Assembly: GCF_004307995.1 (NCBI RefSeq)
Contig: NZ_SIRE01000005.1
Location: forward strand, 248,001 to 312,000
DNA from: Paenibacillus thalictri
GTDB taxonomy: Bacteria > Bacillota > Bacilli > Paenibacillales > NBRC-103111
Reading direction: 5' to 3'
DNA length: 64,000 bases
Positions 34,793 to 42,313 of the stretch are shown piece after piece (position 1 is the first letter of the stretch; every line of letters starts with the position of its first letter). The position numbers were made by a program, and so were the translations under genes. The notes beneath the pieces are model-generated. The model was not told where the DNA came from. It saw only the letters and a list, made by a program, of their open reading frames with translations, and did not search any database.

Positions 34793-35165
34793 CATCACCA
34801 CGCCGGAGTAAAGCACGGTGGGCCGAAGCCAAGCGAAGCGATGGCAAGGCGCACCAAGGTGCGAGCCCGAGGCAGCCCGCCGCGCCCCGCATCACCGCGC
34901 CGCAGTAAAGCACGGTGGGCCAATGCCAAGCGAAGTGATGGCAAGGCGCACCAAGGTGCGAGCCCGAGGCAGTCCGCCGCGCCCCACATCACCGCGCCGC
35001 AGTAAAGCACGGTGGGCCAATGCCAAGCGAAGCAATGGCAAGGCGCACCAAGGTACGAGCCCGAGGCAGTCCGCCGCGCCCCGCATCACCGCGCCGCAGT
35101 AAAGCACGGTGGGCCAATGCCAAGCGAAGCGCTGGCAAGGCGCACCAAGGTGCGAGCCCGAGGCA
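34793..35165. repeat. 97-bp tandem repeat array, 3.8 copies
   Basis: Units start at 34793, 34890, 34987 and 35084, exactly 97 bases apart; the fourth is cut short near 35165. Copies differ by only a few bases. Each contains TGCCA...TGGCA and GCACC...GGTGC hairpins around AAGCGAAGCGATGG-like sequence. As 97 is not a multiple of 3, any open frame through the array changes frame between units, so it is not a coding repeat. It lies between the convergent membrane-protein gene and the ViaA-like gene. Confidence 0.88.
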
Positions 35166-35246
35166 CAAAAGCCGCTCCACCGCAGGCGGGTCCAGGGCGC
35201 AGCGCATGGAGTCCCCCAGAGGGGGGATTGAGGGGGGCACACTACC

Positions 35247-36953
35247 TCATTTACGGAAAACGTCTAACAGCAGCTCGCCGGTTTCCATGTTCTGCGTCTC
35301 CCAGGTGGAGGCAAAGCGGACATGATGCGAAACGCCAAGAATATCGTATTTCTGCGCGAGATGCTGACGTGCGCTGCCGACGATCAGTGAATGCAGCCGC
35401 ACGTGCTTGCGTGCGCCGAGCTCGGCAAGCAGCTCCCGTACAGGCGGCGATATATGGCCGATGCCGTCGGTCACCATGACAAAATCGGCGTTGCGGAAGG
35501 CGCTGCCGGCGTTTACGATGTCGATGCCGCGTTTGATCGGGGCGTCGAAGTGGGTGCCGCCGCCGAAAGCGAGCTGCGCCAAGCTGTAAAACGACGGCCA
35601 ATCCGGCTTTTTAACGTGCAACGTACGTTCGATCAGCTCGCCTTTGGCGCCGAACAGCAGCAGCACAAAATCGCGTTTTTCCAGCAGCGAATAGGAGGCG
35701 AAGGTGCCGACAAACAGCTGCGCCAGCTTCAGCTTGCTGCCGCGCATCGAATGGGACGTATCCAGCATGCAGATGACCGGCCCTTTGAGCGGTTCCTCCA
35801 TTCGTCCGGTGACATTGTAGGTCAACAGCTTCCGCTCCAGCCACTTTACGGTAAAATACAATTCGTAGTCGGGATCGGCGAGCAGGCTGGCTTCGCTCGG
35901 CAGCATCCGGCTGATGTCCGCCGATTGACGCAGATCGTCATACGCTTCCGGCATATGGCGTGAACGGTGGCGCCGCTTTTTGACCCGAAGCTGCTGCACA
36001 TTACGGCCGACTTCCTTTAGGAAGGCGATCAGCTCGGGATGACGTTTCAGCTTCTCGACCCACTGCATAAACCGCTCGTGTTCCTGGCGGTGCAACTTCC
36101 CGAGATCGCTGCCCCAGCGCCGGTTGGCAAGCTGCTGGCTGGCCTGCAGCAGTTCATAAACGTGCAGGCTCTCCAAGTCTTCCTGTCCCAGCGTTATTTT
36201 CAACGACCGGCCGAGCCATTCGCCAAGCTGCTCCTCAAGCTCCTTCATGGCCGCGCTGTCGCGCTGATCCATCCGCTCCAGCCGTTTCTCCAGCTGCTCC
36301 CGTTCGGCCTCCGCTTTTTTCAGCTTCTGCCGCAATTTATCCCGTTTCATAAAATCGGTGCGCATCTCGTCCTGAAGCGAAACGATACGTTCCTTGAGCG
36401 CTTCGATTTCGGCGGCCACAAGCGGTCTGCTGTCGAGAGCGGCTTGCTTTTCCTCCGCATGTTTTTTGCCCATCTGCAGCGTATAACCGACCAATTTCAG
36501 CTTTTCAATCTGTTTGTCCGACAGATGCTCATTGATTTGCGGGCTTTCTTGGCCTTGCTGTTCTTTCTGGCTGGCTAGCCCGATCGTGAGCAGCCGTTCT
36601 TCCTTATTGCGTTTCTTCACTTCTTGAGCGAAACTTTCGGTCAGCCACATCAATGCTTTCAGCGATGTTTTAAAGGCGGGACTTACTTGACCGATAGTGC
36701 GGGGGTGAATCGACTGGTAAAAAAACTGCTTCCTCAAGGAACGCACGAGCCAGCGATGGAAGGGGGTGGCTTCCTCCGCGGCGTCGATTTCCGGATTGGC
36801 GATATAAAAACACATAAAAAAATCGGCAAACAGGTCGACGGAAAACCACTCGGTTTTGGCTTTGGCCTCACGGATCCATTCCTGGGCGACCCGCGACGAG
36901 TGTACAAAGCCGTCGAATACGTAACGGTCGATACGCGCACAACGAACAATCAT
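35247..36953 (-). CDS. VWA domain protein, ViaA-like
   Basis: A 568-residue protein. The N-terminal two thirds is helical with a long coiled coil at about 180-260. The C-terminal von Willebrand A domain (from about 390) begins PVICMLDTSHSMRGSKLKLA, a MIDAS motif DTSHS with further residues in FGGGTHFDAP and VMVTDGIGH. Its gene follows a MoxR-type ATPase as in E. coli ravA-viaA, where the pair forms an ATPase-adaptor complex. ATG at 36953 is chosen; 17 bases separate it from the ATPase stop. Confidence 0.86.
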   Translation of the reverse strand: MIVRCARIDRYVFDGFVHSSRVAQEWIREAKAKTEWFSVDLFADFFMCFYIANPEIDAAEEATPFHRWLVRSLRKQFFYQSIHPRTIGQVSPAFKTSLKALMWLTESFAQEVKKRNKEERLLTIGLASQKEQQGQESPQINEHLSDKQIEKLKLVGYTLQMGKKHAEEKQAALDSRPLVAAEIEALKERIVSLQDEMRTDFMKRDKLRQKLKKAEAEREQLEKRLERMDQRDSAAMKELEEQLGEWLGRSLKITLGQEDLESLHVYELLQASQQLANRRWGSDLGKLHRQEHERFMQWVEKLKRHPELIAFLKEVGRNVQQLRVKKRRHRSRHMPEAYDDLRQSADISRMLPSEASLLADPDYELYFTVKWLERKLLTYNVTGRMEEPLKGPVICMLDTSHSMRGSKLKLAQLFVGTFASYSLLEKRDFVLLLFGAKGELIERTLHVKKPDWPSFYSLAQLAFGGGTHFDAPIKRGIDIVNAGSAFRNADFVMVTDGIGHISPPVRELLAELGARKHVRLHSLIVGSARQHLAQKYDILGVSHHVRFASTWETQNMETGELLLDVFRK

Positions 36954-36970
36954 GCCGGTCAGCACCGCCT

Positions 36971-38269
36971 CTACAACGTATAGTCGTAATGCAAGCCGGG
37001 AATATCCCGGTCGAACAACGTCCGGTAGAGCCCCTGCAGCGTCTGTAAAATGCGTTCCCCTTCGATGCGCAGATGCGTATATTTCACCGCATATTGTTCG
37101 GCGTGCAGCACCAGAAAGTTCTGATTGCGGATATATCCCGGGAGATCCGTTTCGCGCTGCTGCCAGATGACCAGCTTGCCGCGCAGTTTGCGTGCGGTTT
37201 CCTCCAGCTCTTCCCGGCACTCCTCGGTGAGCCGCTTCATTTGTTCGATCGCTTCCGGATTTAATTTGCCGCCGACTTCCTTTTTAAATTGAAAGGCGTG
37301 AAGTTCGTCTTCTTTTTCCAGCCACTTGGCTGCAACCAGATTGTATGCGCCGAGAGGGAGCTCTCGTTGGGCTTCTTTTTTCAGCGCGTCCTGGAACACT
37401 GTATTAAACAGCTCCTTCATCGTTCCCAGGTCCTCCGGATAATCCCACAGCATATGCGGCGTAAACACCGTATCCCAGACGTTGACGGCATCTCTTCCGT
37501 TCATCGCGGCGGAAATGCGCCACATATCCCCGATTTTTTTCAATCTGCGGTCGGAGCAGGCATAATCTTTGGCCTCCAAGGCCGTTTTTAACTGAAACAG
37601 CATATACACCATGCCTTCATGCAACATCACACGGGATGCCGCTTCGCGGATGTTCTCCATATCGGAAACGGCGAGCAGGGGAGATAAAGCGCCTTCGGGC
37701 AGCTGGAACAACTTCTCATAACTGGACATATGACGCAGATAACCAACTTCGTATCGCAGCAGAAACCGGTCATAAAGCGCCTCCAACTGCTCGTTTTCCT
37801 CGGGCAATTCATTAGAGGCGGCCATTAAAAAAGCAAGCGGCACCGGTTGTTTGTCCCGGCCGTTATAAAATACCCGTTCGTTTAATATCGACAGCAGCGC
37901 ATTCAGGATCGCGCTGTTTGCTTTAAAAATTTCATCCAGAAAAGCAAAGCTGGCCCCCGGCAAAAATCCGTCCGTCTGCCTGACATAATGATCCTGCTTC
38001 AGTTGCTGCAAGGAAACCGGCCCGAACAGTTCTTCGGGCGTCGTAAAGCGGGTCAGTAAGTATTCGAACCAGTGGCCGCCGAACAACTGGGCGACCGTCC
38101 GCGCCAGCTGGGATTTGGCGGTTCCCGGAGGGCCGACAAGCAGCACATTTTCTCCTGCGGCGGCGCCAAGCATGATCAGACGGATCAATTCCTCCCGTTC
38201 GAGAAACCGTTCTTCCAGCAATTGTACGGAACGGACAATTTTATCTTGAATGGCATGGTAGTTGTTCAT
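36971..38269 (-). CDS. MoxR-family AAA+ ATPase, RavA-like
   Basis: A 432-residue AAA+ ATPase. Walker A is GPPGTAKS at 46-53; Walker B is SFAFLDEIFKANSAILNALL, followed by AASNELPEENEQLEALYDRF (sensor-type) and a lid region. The spacing and FTTPEELFGP motif place it in the RavA subgroup of MoxR. It would form a hexamer and remodel proteins with its VWA partner encoded next. ATG at 38269 has AAAGGAG upstream. A role in respiratory complex or cofactor assembly is known for E. coli RavA, not proven here. Confidence 0.9.
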   Translation of the reverse strand: MNNYHAIQDKIVRSVQLLEERFLEREELIRLIMLGAAAGENVLLVGPPGTAKSQLARTVAQLFGGHWFEYLLTRFTTPEELFGPVSLQQLKQDHYVRQTDGFLPGASFAFLDEIFKANSAILNALLSILNERVFYNGRDKQPVPLAFLMAASNELPEENEQLEALYDRFLLRYEVGYLRHMSSYEKLFQLPEGALSPLLAVSDMENIREAASRVMLHEGMVYMLFQLKTALEAKDYACSDRRLKKIGDMWRISAAMNGRDAVNVWDTVFTPHMLWDYPEDLGTMKELFNTVFQDALKKEAQRELPLGAYNLVAAKWLEKEDELHAFQFKKEVGGKLNPEAIEQMKRLTEECREELEETARKLRGKLVIWQQRETDLPGYIRNQNFLVLHAEQYAVKYTHLRIEGERILQTLQGLYRTLFDRDIPGLHYDYTL

Positions 38270-38499
38270 GGCAGCTCCTTTATCACGGTACATTTCCTAT
38301 AGTTTTTGCATCGTAACAGCACATTACTCCAATCCTACCATGTTTGCCCAACGTCAACAAATCGACAATTATTTTGGTACACTAATTGTTTTCAGAAAAT
38401 TAACAAAAATCGCAAAATAATATATTGTGATAAATGTTTCCATGTAATATAATACCAATGAAACTAAATATACTAATTTTGGTGGGGGAATCTAGCAGT

Positions 38500-38892
38500 A
38501 TGAAAATGATTAAGAGATTGGCCATCGGTACATTACTTTGCGCTTCCTTGCTCGGAACTTCCGCAGTTGCTTTGGCAGACGCAGAAATGGATTTTGAAGT
38601 AACTGCTGTTAAATATGATGAGAACGGCAAGCTGCTGGCAACCGGCACATTCAAGAATCTTGGCGACAAAAATATCGAAACCGTTACAAAAGTTGACTTG
38701 AAATTGTCGCTTGGCAACGATGCCGGTGACTTCAAGCAAGTAGCCGACGTGTATTTCGAGAATATCGCAGTTCATATCGCTCCAGGCGAAACAACGGAAG
38801 TGACTCTTGAGTTCCCTGGCGTTGAGTATTATGAAGATGCTACCAAATTCTCCTCTGAAGAGGGAGACTGGGAATTTACTTACTTCGAATAA
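38500..38892 (+). CDS. Secreted protein, SLAP-like domain possible
   Basis: A 130-residue protein with a signal peptide (LAIGTLLCASLLGTSAVALA, cleavage near residue 25-26). The mature part is acidic and beta-rich: the phrase KLLATGTFKNLGDKNIETV and a closing IAPGETTEVTLEFPGVEYY resemble SLAP or DUF-type cell-surface domains in Bacillales. The ATG at 38500 has GGTGGGGGA about 11 bases upstream. A strong terminator follows. No function is known. Confidence 0.6.
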   Translation: MKMIKRLAIGTLLCASLLGTSAVALADAEMDFEVTAVKYDENGKLLATGTFKNLGDKNIETVTKVDLKLSLGNDAGDFKQVADVYFENIAVHIAPGETTEVTLEFPGVEYYEDATKFSSEEGDWEFTYFE

Positions 38893-38902
38893 GAAATGCT
38901 GG

Positions 38903-38935
38903 AATCACTCTCCTAACCAGGGGAGTGATTTTTTT
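38903..38935 (+). terminator. Intrinsic terminator of the small secreted-protein gene
   Basis: AATCACTC pairs with GAGTGATT, with TCC/GGA next to the loop, followed by TTTTT. Confidence 0.85.
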
Positions 38936-39028
38936 GTTGGCTGTTAAATCCATATTTCCTCTTTAATGATTAGACAAAAGGGTCTATAATAATTACTGTT
39001 TAACGATAGCGGTAAGGAGGTATGGCTA

Positions 39029-39865
39029 ATGGATCCTATAGAACAAAAATATGAAAGGCTAGGCGAGCTGCTTCAGTCGCTGGGCAAAGTTGTGGTGGCG
39101 TTCTCGGGCGGCGTGGACAGCGCCTTTTTATTAAAAGCTGCCCTTGATTTCTTGGGCGAAGACAAGGTTCTAGCGATCACGGCAGACTCCGAAACGTACC
39201 CGGTGCGCGAAAGAGAAGAGGCGATTGCGCTGGCTAAGGAGCTGGGCGCTCCGCATGAGGTGATTCATACGAGCGAGTTGGCGATCCCCGGTTATGCGGA
39301 AAATCCGACCAACCGCTGTTATTTTTGCAAAAACTCACTGTTTGAGCACTTGATTCCGATTGCTCATGAACGCGGGTTCGATTGTGTCGTATTTGGCGCC
39401 ATCGCCGACGATTTAGGGGATCACCGGCCAGGATTGACAGCCGCCCATGAAAAAGGAGTCCGTGCGCCGCTGCTTGAGGCCGGCATCAAGAAGTCGGAAA
39501 TTCGCCATTTGTCGCGCAAATTTAATTTGCGCACTTGGGATAAGCCGTCGTTTGCTTGCTTATCGTCGCGGATCCCTTACGGGGAGCTCATTACGGCGCA
39601 TAAGCTGTCGATGATCGACCAAGCGGAAGATTTCCTCATTCAGCTCGGTTTCCGTCAAGTGCGCGTACGCCAGCATGAAAATCTGGCCCGTATCGAGGTT
39701 CCGCCGGCTGAACTAGCGGAAGTCGTGGCAGTTGCCGAGACGATTCACCAGAAGCTGAAGGAGATCGGTTACGCCTACGTGACGATGGATTTGCAAGGTT
39801 ACCGTTCCGGCAGCCTGAACGAAGTATTGAACAAAAATGAACTGAAAGTAGGAGCATCTCAATGA
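39029..39865 (+). CDS. larE: ATP-dependent sacrificial sulfur transferase LarE-like
   Basis: A 278-residue PP-loop enzyme. SGGVDS at 26-31 binds ATP, and Cys177 in PSFACLSSRIPYG matches the sacrificial cysteine of Lactobacillus LarE. LarE donates sulfur to build the nickel-pincer cofactor of lactate racemase, normally beside larB and larC. Those genes are not in the window, so the function of this copy is open; it may serve another sulfur transfer. It overlaps the next gene by 4 bases. RBS AAGGAGG. Confidence 0.9.
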   Translation: MDPIEQKYERLGELLQSLGKVVVAFSGGVDSAFLLKAALDFLGEDKVLAITADSETYPVREREEAIALAKELGAPHEVIHTSELAIPGYAENPTNRCYFCKNSLFEHLIPIAHERGFDCVVFGAIADDLGDHRPGLTAAHEKGVRAPLLEAGIKKSEIRHLSRKFNLRTWDKPSFACLSSRIPYGELITAHKLSMIDQAEDFLIQLGFRQVRVRQHENLARIEVPPAELAEVVAVAETIHQKLKEIGYAYVTMDLQGYRSGSLNEVLNKNELKVGASQ

Positions 39866-40839
39866 CAAGTCCGAAAGTGCTGATTTCCCGTAAACTTCCT
39901 GAAGAAGTCATTGCATACCTTTCCGAGCACTGTGAAGTGGTCCGCTGGTCGCAGGACGGATTTATGCCCAGAGAACAGGCGCTTGCCATGCTTGAAGATA
40001 TAGATGCGGTATTAACTACAAGTTTAAACATCGACGACGAATTTCTTCGCCACGCGCCTAAACTAAAGATTGTCAGCAATATTTCCGTCGGCTACAACAA
40101 CTTTGATACGGCGGCAATGAAGGCCAGGGGCGTGTATGGAACCAATACGCCGTCGGTGCTGGACGATTCGGTCGCTGATGTTGCGCTTGCGCTGATGCTT
40201 GCTTCGGCACGCCGGGTTACGGAGCTGGACCAGTTGGTGAAACAGGGGGGCTGGCAGCGCGGCAAGCTGAAGGAAGAAGATTTATTTGGCCTGGATGTGC
40301 ATCATGCCACCGTCGGCATTATCGGGATGGGCCGGATCGGCGAAGCCATCGCCCAAAGAACGAAATTCGGTTTTAACATGAACGTGTTGTATTACAACCG
40401 CAATCGTAAACCGGACGCGGAAGAAAAGCTTGGCGTACAATACCGGACGCTGGAAGAGCTGCTGCGGGAATCCGACTTTGTTGTCATGATGACACCGCTT
40501 ACCAGTGAAACGACACATATGATTCGCAAGGAACATTTTGCGATGATGAAACAAAGCGCTTTTTTCATCAACATCTCACGTGGTCAGACGATTGACGAGC
40601 AAGCGCTGATCGAAGCGCTTCAAGAGGGAGTTATCCGCGGCGCTGGACTCGATGTGTACACGCAAGAGCCGGTCGATCCGAACAACCCGCTGCTGTCGAT
40701 GCCGAATGTCGTTACGCTTCCCCACATCGGCTCGGCTACCGCCAAAACGCGGTTTGATATGGCCATGACGGCTGCCAGAAATGTGCTAACTGCGCTGCAG
40801 GGGCAAACGCCGCCCGATCTGGTTAACGAGCTGAAATAA
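39862..40839 (+). CDS. D-2-hydroxyacid dehydrogenase (glyoxylate/hydroxypyruvate reductase type)
   Basis: A 325-residue NAD(P)-dependent enzyme. GMGRIGEA (near 154-161) is the dinucleotide loop; catalytic Arg is in NISRGQTIDE, Glu in YTQEPVDP and His in LPHIGSATA, the R-E-H triad of the family. It converts 2-oxo acids such as glyoxylate or hydroxypyruvate to D-hydroxy acids. The ATGA overlap with larE suggests coupled translation and perhaps a related D-hydroxyacid pathway. A terminator follows. Confidence 0.92.
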   Translation: MTSPKVLISRKLPEEVIAYLSEHCEVVRWSQDGFMPREQALAMLEDIDAVLTTSLNIDDEFLRHAPKLKIVSNISVGYNNFDTAAMKARGVYGTNTPSVLDDSVADVALALMLASARRVTELDQLVKQGGWQRGKLKEEDLFGLDVHHATVGIIGMGRIGEAIAQRTKFGFNMNVLYYNRNRKPDAEEKLGVQYRTLEELLRESDFVVMMTPLTSETTHMIRKEHFAMMKQSAFFINISRGQTIDEQALIEALQEGVIRGAGLDVYTQEPVDPNNPLLSMPNVVTLPHIGSATAKTRFDMAMTAARNVLTALQGQTPPDLVNELK

Positions 40840-40884
40840 GACCAACTTCATATCGACTTCATGACGGTGATAACTAACATGCAT

Positions 40885-40926
40885 GCACCTATTTTTCTGC
40901 CTCAAACAGAACGATAGGTGCTTTTT
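40885..40926 (+). terminator. Intrinsic terminator after the hydroxyacid dehydrogenase
   Basis: GCACCTAT pairs with ATAGGTGC over 8 bases, followed by TTTTT. Confidence 0.8.
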
Positions 40927-40992
40927 GCCATTTTTAGCTGTTGCGGGACCATTACATGGCTAACACGAATCTATGGATGAGGTGAATGGAAG

Positions 40993-42222
40993 ATGGGGAA
41001 CGAGCAAGTCAGCATCCTGCTGGTCGGCGCCGGCGGATACGGCAACAATTTTGTACGTGAGCTGCTGGCCGACCGGGATAGCGGCACATTTTTGTTAGCG
41101 GGGATCGTCGAGTTGTATCCGGAGAACTGCAAATATTATGAACAATTGCTTGCCATGAATGTGCCTTTTTACAGCGATATGGAAAGCTTCTACAAAGAAC
41201 ATCATGCCGACTTGGCAATCGTCACAACACCCATTCAGTATCACTGCGCTCATACGTGCACGGCGCTTCGCCATGGCAGCAATGTGCTGTGCGAAAAACC
41301 GATCGCCGCAACGGAGCGGGAAGTCCGCCTGATGATGGAGGAGAGCGCCCGGGCCGGAAAGTTTGTGGCAATCGGGTACAACTGGTCTTATTACGAGCAG
41401 TTTCTGGAGCTCAAGCAGGATATCGTTTCCGGCCGCTTCGGCAAGCCGAAACGGCTGAAGTCGCTGGTGCTGTGGCCCAGGGCGGAAACCTATTATGAGA
41501 GCGGCTGGAAGGGACGGAGAAAAAGCCAGCAAGGCGAGTGGATTCTCGATAGCATCGCGCATAATGCCACATCGCACCATCTTCACAACATGCTGTACAT
41601 GCTCGGCGCATCGATTGAGACGTCGGGGCGAATCGATCGAGTGGAAGCGGAGCTGTACAAAGCGAATCCGATTGAAACGTTTGATACATGCGCTGCCAGG
41701 ATCTGGGTGAACGGGGATGTGGAGGTGTTGTATTACGCCGCGCATGCGGTGCCTCAATCTGTAGAACCGCGCTTTTGTTTTGAGTTTGAAAACGCTTTAA
41801 TCACCTTTGTCACCGGAGAGCAGAACAACCGTATTGTGGCGCACATGTCCGACGGGACGGTTGTTTCTTATGAACCGCGCGAAGGCAAAAACGGTTGGGT
41901 CGACGGGACCAAGTTATGGACATGCATCGAAGCGGTCAGAAACGGCGGCGCCAACATTCCTTGCGGTTTGGAAGCATCGCTGCCGCAAGTGCAATGCATG
42001 AGCGGCATGCTGGAATCGGCGGGAGAGGCCAGCACGTTCCCTGAGGAACTGATGCGAAAAGACCAAGAACGCCGTTTGTTATGGGTGGACGGGTTGGACA
42101 AGACGCTGCTTGCCTGTTATGAGAACGGGGTGCTGCCAAGCGAAGCGGGGGCGTTGTGGGCCGTTAAAGGAAACCTCGTGCATATCACCGACAACATGGA
42201 ATACCGGCATTTGCATGAATAG
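40993..42222 (+). CDS. Gfo/Idh/MocA family oxidoreductase
   Basis: A 409-residue NAD(P)-dependent dehydrogenase. Rossmann motif LLVGAGGYGNNFV near 9-21, signature CEKPIAAT near 99-106 with the catalytic Lys, and a His-rich catalytic region HNATSHHLHNML near 193-204. It is long for the family. It lies alone between terminators and is not obviously related to the larE pair. The substrate is probably a sugar, inositol or amino-sugar derivative. Confidence 0.88.
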   Translation: MGNEQVSILLVGAGGYGNNFVRELLADRDSGTFLLAGIVELYPENCKYYEQLLAMNVPFYSDMESFYKEHHADLAIVTTPIQYHCAHTCTALRHGSNVLCEKPIAATEREVRLMMEESARAGKFVAIGYNWSYYEQFLELKQDIVSGRFGKPKRLKSLVLWPRAETYYESGWKGRRKSQQGEWILDSIAHNATSHHLHNMLYMLGASIETSGRIDRVEAELYKANPIETFDTCAARIWVNGDVEVLYYAAHAVPQSVEPRFCFEFENALITFVTGEQNNRIVAHMSDGTVVSYEPREGKNGWVDGTKLWTCIEAVRNGGANIPCGLEASLPQVQCMSGMLESAGEASTFPEELMRKDQERRLLWVDGLDKTLLACYENGVLPSEAGALWAVKGNLVHITDNMEYRHLHE

Positions 42223-42258
42223 TTCAATAACGTAATGTACTGGCGAAAGAAAATAAAA

Positions 42259-42295
42259 CCCGCGGTTTTCCGTTGAGGAAAACCGCGGGCTTTTT
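42259..42295 (+). terminator. Intrinsic terminator between convergent genes
   Basis: A 13-base perfect stem, CCCGCGGTTTTCC paired with GGAAAACCGCGGG, with a 5-base loop, then CTTTTT. It also lies downstream of the convergent helicase gene. Confidence 0.88.
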
Positions 42296-42313
42296 GCGTG
42301 CAGAGGCATCACA

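Noticed and set aside
34793..35165. Possible CRISPR array or coding repeat
   Set aside because: The 97-base units are contiguous, with no unique spacers between them, and the period is not a multiple of 3, so neither a CRISPR array nor a repeat protein fits.
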